Shown here: positions 11,664 to 23,040 of the stretch, piece by piece | Position numbering within the stretch: position 1 is the first letter of the stretch | Layout: each line of letters starts with the position of its first letter | DNA from: Cinclus cinclus | Taxonomy: Eukaryota; Chordata; Aves; Passeriformes; Cinclidae | Direction: 5' to 3' | Assembly: GCF_963662255.1 (NCBI RefSeq) | Contig: NC_085046.1 | Location: forward strand, 130,803,332-130,867,331 | Length of the DNA: 64,000 nt | Notes under the pieces: model-generated | Databases searched by the model: none | What the model saw: the letters and a program-made list of their open reading frames with translations, nothing else | Told to the model about the DNA's origin: nothing | Translations under genes and position numbers: made by a program

Positions 11664-13405
11664 TAGTTATTTCTGGTTCGTGTAGTAATACCATACCAGT
11701 TTGAAAGCAGTGCTTTCTCTTCAGTAACCAACATCAAGTAGGGATGCATGTAATTTTTGAGGAGGTAGAAATTGATAACAAAGCCCAATAGCTTTTCTAA
11801 TCTTGACAACATTCCTGCTCCCTAGCCAAAATACTAGTGCTGGAAGGAGAGTGTTCTGGCAAACGAATAAACTAAGAAGGAACAGCCTTGGACTACAGCT
11901 TAATGAAAATCCTTTTTCTTTTTGATAACCAAAAATTAGAGAATGGGGAAAATTACGTGCATACAGACATTTTTACCACACACAGAAATGTGTATCAATA
12001 CCTCTATATCATATTTTAGGGTCTGCCAGTTTCTGTTATAAACCAGGTTTATAACTCAGCTGTAAAAACTTGCTCAAGGCTGAGCCTTTCCCCCCACACC
12101 CACACTCCCCCAACATGTGCGTCCTGAGGCAAAACATTTTCCCCCACTAAATCTGAAAAACCCAGCGTAGCTGTTTTAAGTTACTAGTGACAGCTGGGTT
12201 TTAGCACCACTTTAACCTTAAAATAGCTTCCTTTATTTGACTGAAGTTTTGCAGGACATTAGTCCATAATGTAAACTAGTGCCTTTGTGTGGTTTGGAGA
12301 ACAAAACATTAACTACAGCATGACTTTATTTTTAAAACTGTCTGTATACAGAAACTTTATTTTATCCACCATCAAATTTTCAGAAGTACTTTCAATGTAT
12401 GTATGACTGTGCATTGTCTGTTCATTAGCTGGAAGCCAGTAACATGCAGTTCAAAAATTTAAGAAACAGAGCTGTCTCCTTAAAATCTCCAAGCTCAGTG
12501 TAATCCAGATGTGCAGGTGCTAAGTACACCTTGTGGGGTCTTGCATATTTCTGATCTGCCACCACTACATTGTATGTGCTCCCTTCAGCCCTAATTCATT
12601 TTATGCTTATCATCTTCAAACTTACAAAACCAGGAGTATTTAGAAATGTGGCCTTTCAAATATGTACTAAGCAAAGTGGGATGTCTTCAAAGATGATTGA
12701 AAACTATGGACCTACAGGCACCAGTTACATTAACAGTTAATGATGCCATCACAATACACTTACAAATACATGTTAAACAGCAGTATTTCTTGCAGTAGAC
12801 AAGAAATCAGCCTCTGGGCAGTTAGATGACTTTATGAACCAAATCTGGCTATGGCAGTTTCATTTTAAAACCAAAAGCTTACTTGCTTTCCAACTATGCA
12901 TGTTAACTTTTCTCTCCTTTTATATATGCTTACCAAAATGAGTTTTGTCTGGAGATTCCTGAACATGGCTGGAATTGGAGTGAAAAACTGGAATAAAATC
13001 TGATCACCATTTGGAGCATATGCTTTATAGTTAATAACTTCTACGCATACTTGATATGACCAAATGCACAGTAAAAAGAATGCAGTAACTGCAATGTTTT
13101 TCTCTTGAGTTCTGTTTTGTTAAAAGGTATTTCTAAAAGCTGTGCTGCTCATCTACTGAGAATAAAGGAGGCTGGGTTCTGCACTGTCCGTTTCTGACTG
13201 TGAAATAAGCCCATCCATTATCAACATTTCATACAATGATGTAAAAACTTAGTCATTGTTTTAAAAAGTGTATGTATATACACACATGCGCTTCATTCCT
13301 GAATATTTTATGGAAGTTGTTTAATATTTCTAATTTTGCATATTGATGGATAAATTGTAATATAATTAAATTGTTTAAAGATAATAAAGCTATTCCTGTA
13401 ATACT
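11664..13405 (+). other. VPS13B: VPS13B 3'UTR
   Basis: About 1.7 kb of non-coding exon after the stop codon. The best polyadenylation signal is AATAAA at 13383-13388, followed by a U/GU-rich stretch (ACTTGTTCTTGTGAG), so cleavage is placed near 13405. Other AATAAA hexamers at 11866, 12992 and 13161 could give shorter transcripts. The exact end is inferred. Confidence 0.7.
13383..13388 (+). terminator. VPS13B: VPS13B polyadenylation signal AATAAA
   Basis: This is a canonical hexamer in an AT-rich context with a T/GT-rich element about 15-30 bases downstream. It is the most distal canonical signal before the intergenic spacer. Confidence 0.65.
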
Positions 13406-16257
13406 TGTTCTTGTGAGCTGTTTATTCATTCAGTTACACAGTGTAGGACAATGACAAGATTTATGTACAAGATTCATGAGGGCCCTATTAGATCTCAGTT
13501 GGTCACTGGACTTTGTAGTGTACCAGAAAATGCAATAGATCATGACAATACTTTGGAAGTAAAAACTGGTGACTAGCTTGCCAAAAACATGTGCTGAAAA
13601 GTTTTATGCTTTTGTGACTAACTGAATCAAAACAGCACTGTAGTCACCGTTTCAATTAGGCTAATCTGTTCCTTATTTATGGAGTACACAGACAAGCCAA
13701 GGGGATGCAAACACACCTGTAAAAAATGAGGAACAGCAGTTTCATTTCCAAAAGTTTGTAGATTTCAGCCATTGTTTTAAAATACATTTGTGTTTTTCCT
13801 GAATTACATTCTCCTGGAATAAACACTTGCTTAAATTACACTTTTCTTCAGTAAATTGAGCTGCATCTTTACTGCATTATGCAGGTTCTTTCTTCCCCCT
13901 CGGACCATATGTATGGAAACGAGTGAGGACGGCACATAAATCAACCTCTCCTACATATGAGCTGTGTGAACTATGAAAACAAAGTTGTCCAAAAAGCAGC
14001 TGCCTGTACTTAGCTGCTAAAGCAGTGCAATGTGTACTCTTAAAACATGCCTACTCTCATAATGCTCTTTAGACCTGGAGCGCTCACAACTTCAAATCTA
14101 TCTTTTTAGTTTGCTTCCAGAACAATCAATCACTCCTCAAACACTTGAGAATAAAGTAAGCTAGCCAAAAAAATTTGAAGGCATAGTCAGGCAAGACCTT
14201 TCCCAAAGCAGTTCAGGTCAAGTAATTCCTTTTTATATATCATTTGATACATAAATATAGCAAAAACCTTCAGACACTTGGGATAGTCTCCAAGAGCAGC
14301 CAAGTATGTTTTTCAGCTCTGCATCTCCTAGAAAGAGAATGCCAGACCCTATAACAAGCAACTGATTAGGGTCTAACTCACAGGTCTTGTACTATGTCAT
14401 GTCCCACTCCAATTATTTGTACGGTAGAATTAGCTGAACTCTTGCTGATAAAGGGGGAAAAAAGGAAAAAAGATCAGTAAGGAAAACTGGCAGGTTGGTG
14501 TTGATTTCAGCAAAAGTTCGGTATCCAGCTTTGGACCCCCTTCCTACTCCAGAGGAAAGCAAGCTGTGGATTGGTTGGCATTACCTCCTAAAGGGAAGTA
14601 CATGCCTTGCATCCAGTGTGAAATTAGACTGCATCCAGAAAGCCTGCAGACCCTCAAAGCACAGCCACAGAAGTTAGAACTCACCTTTCTTTGTTAAATA
14701 CATTTAGCCAAAGGCATCCCTGAGCTCCCTGTACCTGTCAAAAATTGCCTTCATTCACAAAACTTTCATCTCTTTAAATCACATGAGCTTGTAGCTGAAG
14801 GAATACAGACTAAAATAACTGCTGCTGGCTACAACAGTTTAGAAGAAACTAAGAATTTGACAATAAATGAATGCATAGCAACTGTGAAGAATACAGGGCC
14901 TAGACTGACAAGAGAAGTCGTGTCTATTAGCCTGCACACCTGGCAGTAGCAAGTTTCTTTGACTCCGAAGCTGTCAGTAAGATGGAAGACCCCTGGCTAT
15001 TTAAACCTGCAGACAGGCCTGAGAAAATGTTAGTCAATACTTAATGGCATACACTGTTTATACTGTACATTGGGAAGATAAATGGGTATAATTTGCTATT
15101 GTTAAGAGTTGGTTTACATTTATAGGAGCTGGGGTATTTTGATTACTAGATGGTTTCCCCTGCATCACTAACGTAAAATTCTTTCTTTGCTTAGAGGAAG
15201 CACTGTCTGTATAGAAAGTTTAAAGAAAATCCTATGTTGCTCTATAAAATGTTCTGGATCACATACATTACTTATGAGCATTCATTAGTCCAAATGTTGT
15301 TCAAGGATACCTATTAAGTGTTAAGTAGTTAATGATCCATGTAAAATAATAAGAGTTACTCCAAACAGGATTTGAACCGAAGACCTTCAAATACAACACA
15401 GATGGCCTAATTTGTCATGCTGCTTCATACAAAGACTTCCTTCCTTTCATGCAGTCAGCTTTTGCCTGTTCTCTTAAGTATCCATATTCAGCAAACAAAA
15501 GCTGCACTCCTAGTACTTTCTTCATCCTGAGCAATAGGCAATGACAAAGCCTGTTCTCTCCAACAGGTTATCATGGCCCAAGACAGAGCATCATGTCTCA
15601 GACTGCACAGAACATAGCAGAGATCCAAACTAGGCTTAACTGACTACTTCCAGATATTAAAAAGATGATACATGTCTAAAAGCAGCATGCCAAGATTACC
15701 ATAATATAATTTTACTTGGTCTGCCTGTACCCCCTTTCCTCTTCTACATCAATTATATGGGAATATGCTTGCACTTTGGAGTAATTTTCCAATTAGAGTA
15801 ACTAATACACCATGTGTGAGAATGGGCATTTGCAGAGTCTCCAAGTCTTGCTGCAACAGTTTGCTGATGTAAGGAAGACAATACAGTGATGACAGCAGAA
15901 AAAGACAAAAAGGTTGGCTGGTGTATTTCTAGAATTTCTAGCCAAATTCCTTCCTCTCAAGGTCAGCTCACCCTGTGAAGCCAGAGGTAACAGAGACCCC
16001 TCCAGAAATCCATCCTCTTCCTTCCTGCAATATCTGTCCTCTTGCACATTCCCATAAGCAACTGGGACAAACTAGCTGTCACTGCTTAGGGATATACTGT
16101 GCTGTCAAATGTGAAATTTGGCCAAAACAGAGATGCAAATAACTCCTGGAGGAAAGACTAACTTAGTCACCTTGGGCAAGTTCTGAGACTTTCCACCACT
16201 CTTTCCACCCAGCACCTGAGCCTTTAAGTATCTCTACATTAATGAAGACAAATAAAT
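13406..16257. other. VPS13B-COX6C tail-to-tail intergenic spacer
   Basis: About 2.85 kb between two converging 3' ends. I see no coding frame with support, no CpG island and no recognisable transposon. A tRNA T-arm-like string at 15366-15380 was considered and rejected as an RNA gene. Confidence 0.7.
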
Positions 16258-16382
16258 GTCACTGACTCGTATTTTATTTATTGAGCTGCATTACAGCGTG
16301 CCATGCATTGAATTGCATTTCACTTTACACTTCAGTGAACAAATAAGGTTCAGTCTTCAAGTCTCCTCAAACTGAAGGGAAT
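16258..16382 (-). other. COX6C: COX6C exon 4 (3'UTR) with polyadenylation signals
   Basis: On the minus strand an acceptor, TCTATCTTGCAG, is followed by about 125 nt. These include overlapping AATAAATAAA hexamers (plus-strand TTTATT at 16277-16282 and 16273-16278). It contains no coding frame. It is the right kind of target for the donor that lies two bases after the COX6C stop. The end point is estimated 15-20 bases beyond the signal. Confidence 0.75.
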
Positions 16383-19159
16383 CTGCAAGATAGAAAAAAG
16401 ACCATTAAGTTATGATGGACAAACTTCATGCTCTAAGTAAACACATTAGTATGTATGAATGCAAAGCAGCAGAGAGAAATGTTTATGCGGTAGTTTAGTC
16501 TGGAGGAATTCCCCGTTATTTCCTGATCCTTGAAGTTTCACACACCCTTCATGTGGCAAACAGAAGTGAAACATGGAACAAATCAAGAGCTGGAACACTG
16601 CACACCACATCAGATTCACTATATATGCTGCACTGGTAACTGAATCAGTCTTGCTGAGGGCCTGCAGGAGAAAGGAATGCAGCTTTCAGACAGGAGCCAG
16701 AGAGGAAACAAGTGGTGCAGGCAGCCTACCAAGGAAGGAAGAAAACCAAACTCAAATTGCTTCTCCCCATTACAGTGAACACAATCCAAGACCAGCTGTG
16801 CTCCATGACAAGAGTCATGAAAGTGGTTAGCACCAAACTCAGAGCTTCCCCCTTAATTCCATGGCTGAGCACGCAGCAGATGCCAGATACTCCTCACATT
16901 TATACCTGCACTTAATTTCCATTGTCAGTTCACCACCAGAGTCCACACCAAGCATATGAAACTGTGAATTCACAGGGAGGTGCCAAGGTGCCTCCACGCC
17001 CAGCAGGAACAAACGTGGTGTCGAGTGTGATGCTACCACTGTAACTAATGAACCCCTTCCTGCCCACCTGACCCCTTCCTCAATTCTGGGGCTAAGAACT
17101 GGCTCCACAGAGAGTATTTAGTGAGGTTAAGCCACTGCATTTACTACCACATATAGGACACACTCCAGTAAACTGGGATATGTAAAGTGTGCATGATCAC
17201 TGTATCCTTTAGGTAACTACACCAAAAAAAGGCATAAAATCCAGAATAGCCAAGATTTCAATTTCTGAGGCAAACAAAAATGTCTTCCATCTGTTCTGAG
17301 TACTTGTCCTTTTTTTTGCAGCCTTTACAAAACATCTGAAACACTGGCATTGTTTTCCCCTTCTACTTTTGTATTCACGTGCAGGCATAACAAAAAACAG
17401 CCTCGTTCTATGAAGGAGGGAAAAAAATAACTGCTCTTCTATAAGCAGGCTAAGGAATAAGAAGCACCAGCAATTCAAACAAAATCACAAAAGACAATTT
17501 GTCTTCTGCATTTTCTTTTGAGCCAGTACAATTAAGAAATTGAAAATTTGTATAGGAAACATTTAATTTCAACAGGTGCACACAACGTGCAATTTTTTTT
17601 TTAAGCTGCCAATGGGAATACAGGCTGAGAATGGAGCTCTATTTGTAGTGAAATAAATCCTGCTCATGATTTGAATTAAATATTCAACATGCATCCTTGT
17701 TGACAGTGTTTGTTTCAAATGATTTCACCACCAGATGGCCCTTCAGAATACACTGATGAAGGCCACCTGACTAAAGAATGCAATTTCAGTGTCTAAAGAA
17801 GTTTAAAAGTGACTATATATTAGCCAGAGGACTGAACCAGAGGCAGAATTACTAAGATTTAAACCAGGTAAATTTATAATTTCATTATTTATCTTTGTTG
17901 TAGTCATAGCTGAAGAACAGCAGTATCCCACTCTCACAAAACAAAGACACCCCAAAACACTACCAAAAGCTGGGACTGACACAAGGATTTTTTACTTTTT
18001 TTTCCTAATTTTTTAGAAGAGATGAAGCTCTGAGTTTTTTGTGCAATTGTGTTAAGCAGAAACCAGATAGTTGCAGGTTGTCATAGAACAGAATTCAGTA
18101 TTCATGTTAAGTACAAATCTTTCATTCATTCTTGCTTCTTCAGGCAAACAAGACAAGAAAATCCAGCTGGCCAGGATAATTAAAGCCACAGATTAACACA
18201 TAATGATCACAATAAAAAAACATTCCAAAAGAATGAAAACCTATCATTCTAGATTAATCTGAAGTCATTTTAGGAGAAGCAAAGAACTCGGTGTAAAAAA
18301 CGTGCACCAAGAAAGGGGGAGGAACTCTTGAGTCGTCACATCAGCTTGTGCAGCTTAGTGAGTGTAGTTATTAATAACTACAACACAGTTGAAATAAAGA
18401 CTTTTTTCCTGGTGCTACTAGCAAAGGAGAACAAAGCTGACAGTCTTCCTAGGCAAGGCAGCATCAAGTGCTAAAAAAAGAGTATTGTGAACAAAGTTCT
18501 ATTCAAGTTTCATATAATATGGCAAAAATGTGATTAGTAGTACACAGAGCTGTATGCCACTGTGATCTTTTAATACATATGTGTGTGCATATAGATGTAT
18601 TTCCCCTCATGACTAGTTATTTTCCCTCCTCACCAACTTCAAAATGATATGCAGAGGCTGTCTCTGTTTCTTACATTAAGATGCATGCTATGAGAGAGAA
18701 TCAGCCTCTCAATTTTCTCACTCACTGTACCACCACAAGTATGTAAGCAGAAGATACAGACAGCCCCAAGTTAACCAGTTCAAGATGTGACAGCATCAAC
18801 ATTAACTGTGGAATCAGCCAAGTCTTGGAGTTTAACATCAGAGTTTTGTCTCCTCTCCATGGTTATGTGAGGAGGGCAAAAGCCTGGCATCATCACTCCC
18901 TCCTGTACCACACAAGTCTGTAAACAAAATACCCAAAAGGTATTCAGAAGCTTCTATCCCACCTTTACTCCCCAGTTCTCCTGTTTCTTCATGTTTTTAG
19001 GTCTCTTGAGTGCAATTTTTATCCTTTCTCTTTAGAAACCCCTTTACATTGGAACAAGAAGGAAGATTCCCCCCAGGCAGAAGAAGCACAACATCTTGGT
19101 GACATCATCTTACTCCTGCTCTAATGCAGTGCAGCTCACTACCTGCAGATGCAGCTTAC
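16383..19159 (-). other. COX6C: COX6C intron 3
   Basis: A 2.8 kb intron that separates the stop-codon exon from the 3'UTR exon. No gene or clear transposon is visible. Open frames around 16573-17108 on both strands have no splice or protein support. Confidence 0.7.
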
Positions 19160-19281
19160 CATCACTTGGCTGGTGCACTCTCAAGCACACCAGCTGCCTT
19201 CATGGCTTCAAAGTCCTTCACGGGATCATATTTTTTATAGAACTCTGCATAAGCTCGTTTTCTGGGTTCAGCAACTCCAAA
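19160..19281 (-). CDS. COX6C: COX6C exon 3 (stop codon exon)
   Basis: The exon follows acceptor TTTCCAG, starts with Phe-Gly-Val-Ala and ends E-S-A-P-A-K-TGA. The stop is only two bases before a strong donor (TG|GTAAGC), so the 3'UTR is spliced from a separate exon. With the stop so close to the junction, nonsense-mediated decay is not expected. Confidence 0.95.
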
Positions 19282-20933
19282 CTGGAAAATAACACACAGA
19301 AAATTAAAGTTTGCAAAGCTTTACGAACGGGTGTTTTTTTCTGTTAGTTCCATAATTTCTATCAGTGGACATTCATCTAAAAGGCCTTTAGCTCAAATTA
19401 GACATTCCTTTGATCCTGTTAAAACCCGCAGGTCAGGCTGCCTGATCATTGGTCAGAACAAATGTCTGCATTAAAACCTTAAAAACAAAGTCTGTTACAA
19501 GGTAGCACATTATGTTTTCAAGATCCAAAACCGCTCCCTCTCAACTGATGCTCAAGTGTCCAACACCCTCCCTGCTAATAGTTTTATACACAAAACTATT
19601 TATACATAAAGCTATAAAACTCTAACTCCAGATAAAATGGCATCCTACACTGAAGGACTACGTTTGAGCTACACTGTCAGTCAACTACATCTGGTAAAAT
19701 TTTACAAGATTGCAAAGCCATTCTTACAGATCACCAACATAAAATCTTCACAATCTTCATTTCTTGGACACCCATTCACCTGAAGCACAGGGATATGCTC
19801 AAAAAGCTCCCAGAAACTTGAAAAACATTCCAAGGTGGGCTTATACAACAGCATCTAACATGGAACAAAGTAAATCACTGCTGAGATTCATGTTACCTGT
19901 TCTAAATCTGGTCTGCCACCTTACCAGTGTATTAACATGGGGGTGCTAAATAAAGTACTGGCCCAGAGACTATTAAAAAATTACATTCTAAGTCTGACAA
20001 ACAAGCTTGTCTACCTCTCAACAGATGTGTTAAGTACATGTGTGAGCTTATTGTTTCTGACAGACATTTGTGGCTCTGAGAAGTTGTGGAAAACCTGAAA
20101 TTAACTTCACTTCTTGTCACTTTTATCAACAGCTTCCTGAGCATTCAAATGCTGCCAATAGTATATGGATGAATTCAATGGGAAAACCACGATCTAGTTC
20201 TTCCACAAGAATTCACACTGCATTGTTTGCCTTGTGTATGAGATCTCCTTATTTAATAAGGGCACTCAAAAACTTCTCTTATCAGAAGTCAAACCTGTAA
20301 GGGTGTACTTCTGGAAACATAATGCTCCATTTCCACATGATACCTCAAAAGCAAGCACAGAAAGACCACATTAGGTTTTCCCACACTGCTATCTTCAGTG
20401 TGAAGGATAAGTTTTCCAAACTGCTTAAGAGCAAGTTTCCTGAAATCACTCAAGAGATTAAGTAAGACTTGGACAACTCTCCCAAGCCTCAGAAACTATG
20501 GCAGACCAGAATACAAACTATCTAGAGTTAATGTGCACCAACTGTGAATGGTCAAGAGCATTTTGGGACTAGGAGACTCAAGGTCAAGCTGTCACAAATT
20601 GCGTGAACTTGAACACACAGCATGAAACATCAGATTATTCATATCACTTCTTCAAATGAAGATTAGGAAGATTTATTTGTGCTTTGGAAATATGCTTACA
20701 AAAACACATTACTAAACCTCTCTTATGAACAGCTCAACCCAATCTCAACAGAAAAATATTATGAATTCTTCAAATATTCCAGTAAGCCCAGTTTATAACT
20801 GAATGACTATAGAGCCCACCTTGTACAAAGCTGCACATCCCACAGACACCAAAAATGCCCCAAGGAGGTGAAACTTCATCCTCCTCGCCAAAAGGTGCCG
20901 CATTTGTGGCTTTGGCAACAGTGCAGCCGACAT
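19162..20933 (-). CDS. COX6C: COX6C, cytochrome c oxidase subunit 6C
   Basis: Two coding exons, 20820-20933 (38 codons from ATG at 20933) and 19162-19281 (39 codons plus TGA), give a complete 77-residue protein; the human protein has 75. Role: a nuclear-encoded, single-pass accessory subunit of mitochondrial complex IV in the inner membrane. It has no cleaved presequence. Seen: a short basic N-terminus (M-S-A-A-L-L-P-K-P-Q-M-R, then LLARRMKFH), one membrane segment at about residues 23-37 (LLGAFLVSVGCAALY), and a charged intermembrane-space tail with KRAYAEFY, Y-D-P-V-K-D-F-E and M-K-A-A-G. All are family signatures. The start is the first ATG, with CACC before it. The 5'UTR lies in exon 1 and in the 14 bases before this ATG. 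Confidence 0.97.
19282..20819 (-). other. COX6C: COX6C intron 2
   Basis: A 1.5 kb intron with GTGGGC donor and CCAG acceptor on the minus strand. I see nothing else in it. Confidence 0.85.
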
Positions 20934-20947
20934 GGTGACTGGATTTC
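20820..20947 (-). CDS. COX6C: COX6C exon 2 (start codon exon)
   Basis: A 128-nt exon. On the minus strand it has acceptor TTCTTTCAG|GAAATCC and donor AAG|GTGGGC. The first 14 nt are 5'UTR; the ATG at 20933-20931 follows CACC, a good Kozak context. It encodes residues 1-38, ending after Lys38 in phase 0. Confidence 0.95.
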
Positions 20948-21549
20948 CTGAAAGAATAAAGAAATAATATAATTGTAGGAGAAACTCTACTTAAAACAAT
21001 TTTCTTTATTAAGAAAACAATTATTTTTGTATTGTGCAGTAATGGTCTTCACGATATGAGCAGCACTGGTCCTGTGTGTTTGACTTTCCAATGAGAATAT
21101 TTAAGGGACAAAATTCAAGGACAATCTATTTACGACACGATTCTAATTTAAGTTCTTACACTCCTTACACCCAGTAGTTGAGGAATCAAGGCTGGCCTTC
21201 GTTGTTCCCACTAAATCCTGCGCTTCCCGCAGGGTCTTCCCTCCCAGGCCTGCTGTCCTGGTGTTTACGTCAGAAGACATTCTAGGCAGTACCGGGGACA
21301 GGCTGGGACCAGCCCCGCGCCGTTCCCCGCACACAGGGCGCCCAAGCCCCGCGCTGCAGCCGCCGCCGCCGGGCCCGGCTCCGCCACCCTCAGGGACGCG
21401 CAGAGGTCACGGGGCTGTCGCGGGGCCTTGGCCGAGCGGGCAGCGGCGGCTGGCGGCCCTAGGAATGGGGGTGATAAGGGAAGTTAGAGAGAATGAGGGC
21501 AGGAAGAGAGAACAGCGGGAGCCGCGGCGGGAGCGGGGAGCGGCCTCAC
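20948..21549 (-). other. COX6C: COX6C intron 1
   Basis: About 600 bases. The part next to exon 1 (from about 21290) is GC-rich and CpG-dense, so the CpG island extends into the intron. It ends with acceptor TTTATTCTTTCAG before the start-codon exon. Confidence 0.75.
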
Positions 21550-21640
21550 CTCAGCGCCCACCAAGGTCCTTCCGCGCCGCCGGCCGCGCTCCTGCTGCGG
21601 CCCCGCTACTCCGCATGCGCGGGGGGCAGGCGGAGTACGG
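21550..21640 (-). other. COX6C: COX6C exon 1 (non-coding 5'UTR)
   Basis: On the minus strand a consensus donor (GCTGAG|GTGAGG) lies inside the CpG island, with gt at plus positions 21549-21548. The sequence before it lacks a usable long reading frame and should be the first, untranslated exon. The transcription start is not determined by sequence; the right end given is approximate. Confidence 0.6.
21611..21620. promoter_or_regulatory. NRF-1-like site
   Basis: GC-rich palindromic core GCATGC flanked by C/G, about 60 bases upstream of the exon 1 donor. It matches the NRF-1 core except at the outer positions. Confidence 0.5.
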
Positions 21641-21698
21641 CGGGCGGCGCGGGTCAAACCTGGCCGGGAGCAGCACCCGGCTCGCGTGGGAGCGAACC

Positions 21699-22329
21699 GC
21701 AGAATCGATTAGGTTGGAAAAGGCCTCTGAGATCATCGAGTCCAGCCTGGCACCGAGTGCCAGGTGCAGTCTTTTCTTAAACAGCCCCAGGGACGACAAC
21801 AACACCACCTCCCTAGGCAGCACATTCCAATGTTTTCTCATCTTTTTGTTTTCTCATCTTTTTGTTTTCTCATCTTTGCTGTGGAGAAATTCCTCCTAAT
21901 GCCCAACCCCAACCACCCCCGGCACGACTTGGGGCGATGTCGCCTTGCTGTGTCGCCTGTTCCCGGTGAGAAGAGCCCGACCCCAGCTGGGTTCAGCCTC
22001 CTCTCAGCACTGGACAGAGCGATAAGGTCACCCCCGAGCCTCCTTCGCTCCAGGCTGAACACCCCCAGCTCCCTCAGCTGCCCCGCACAGCGCTTGTGCT
22101 CCGGACCCTTCCCCAGCTCCGCCGTCCTTCTCCGGACACGCTCCAGCTCCTCAATGTCCTTCCTGAGCGGAGGGACCTGAACTGCACACAGACTCGAGGG
22201 CTGGCATCACCAGAGCCGAGTACGGGGGGACAATCACTGCCCTGGTCCTGCTGGCCACGCCACTTCTGATGCAGGCCAGGATGCCACTTGTCTTCTTGGC
22301 CATCTGGGCACGCACTGGCTCGTGTTCAG
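21699..22329 (-). mobile_element. CR1 LINE 3' fragment, antisense to the + strand
   Basis: Read on the + strand it begins AGAATCGATTAGGTTGGAAA, the reverse complement of the CR1 3' end. It continues with ATCATCGAGTCCAGCCTGG, the cysteine/proline-rich antisense blocks CTCCAGCTCC and CAATGTCCTTCC, and GCCAGGATGCCACTTG. These are well-known avian CR1 landmarks. The copy is 5' truncated, as is usual for CR1. It carries a local triplication of a 16-bp T-rich unit at 21832-21877. The element begins within about 60 bases of the NRF-1-like site of COX6C. Confidence 0.9.
21832..21877. repeat. Tandem repeat, ~16-bp unit GTTTTCTCATCTTTTT x ~3
   Basis: Three near-identical copies of GTTTTCTCATCTTTTT lie inside the antisense CR1 copy. 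They look like local slippage after insertion. Confidence 0.9.
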
Positions 22330-22383
22330 GGCCCTTCTGTCTTTAAGGTCCTTTCCAATCCAAACCATTTTGTGATTCTGTTA
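22330..22383 (+). mobile_element. Short CR1 3' end, sense orientation
   Basis: The string AAGGTCCTTTCCAATCC, then CAAACCATTTTGTGATTCTG, is the sense-strand CR1 3' terminus, including the terminal ATTCTG-type unit. Only about 50 bases remain. It abuts the previous CR1 in opposite orientation, so it is a second insertion. Confidence 0.75.
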
Positions 22384-23040
22384 AGAGCCATGGGAGAAAA
22401 CCAAGTCACCCACTTGAAGGATGCCCAGGGTGACAGTGCTGGGCCAAGGGACTCAGACCTTTATATAAAGGAATTATTGGCCCAGCCTAGAAAGAAATGA
22501 AGCCCTTTGTAGTCCTTTCTAGATGTCCCTTAGACAGTTATTGTACCTTTATTGGACATGATGAACATGTGCTTTGCCCATTATTTCCACTTAATCTCCA
22601 CCTGCACGTGGAATTGTCGTTTGTATTCCTGGGGAGTCTCTGTGGGATTTACACTGAATGCTATAAATTCCTGGCTTAAAAAACCAAGTCCCTCCTGTGC
22701 ACTGAGGTATTCGTTCAAGCCTTTTGGTCCCTTGCCAAAACCAGCAGATCCTGACATCAAATGGGAGAGATGGGCCTTTAAAACTGAAGAGGAGTTGCTT
22801 TTCCTATGATGGAATTAGGAAGAAATAAGTGTCAGGAGAAAATTTCAGAGGGAAATCATACAGCTGTGGCTACAAGCTGGAAGAATGTTCTTTGCAACAG
22901 CAGTTTGAATAGATGCAATTTGGAAAACATTCTCTCACACTGAAGAAAAGTTTGTTACAATAGTTGAGACCAAAATGAAGAATGTCTGTCTAAGAGCTTT
23001 TCCCATGCGGATTAACACAAAAACCCCAAATGTTAATGAT
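22384..23040. other. Intergenic spacer between CR1 fragments
   Basis: About 650 bases with no supportable gene. The overlapping short frames at 22497-22809 have no protein signature. Confidence 0.6.

Larger units (their letters stand above)
21290..21690 (-). promoter_or_regulatory. COX6C: COX6C CpG-island promoter with NRF-1-like and ETS-like sites
   Basis: This is a block of very high GC and CpG in an otherwise AT-rich window. At 21611-21620 is CCGCATGCGC, close to the palindromic NRF-1 consensus; at 21569-21574 the minus strand reads CGGAAG, the GABPA/NRF-2 (ETS) core. Both factors are established regulators of nuclear cytochrome oxidase genes. No TATA box is obvious, as expected for a housekeeping promoter. 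Confidence 0.75.

Noticed and set aside
15355..15432. tRNA-like string (minus strand contains GGTTCAAATCC, a T-loop consensus)
   Set aside because: No matching 7-bp acceptor stem or convincing anticodon and D arms could be paired around it. At best a decayed tRNA-derived scrap.
21261..22180. Long open frames (up to 212 codons) on both strands
   Set aside because: They fall in the COX6C CpG island and adjoining CR1, where high GC makes stop codons rare. The frames overlap on opposite strands.
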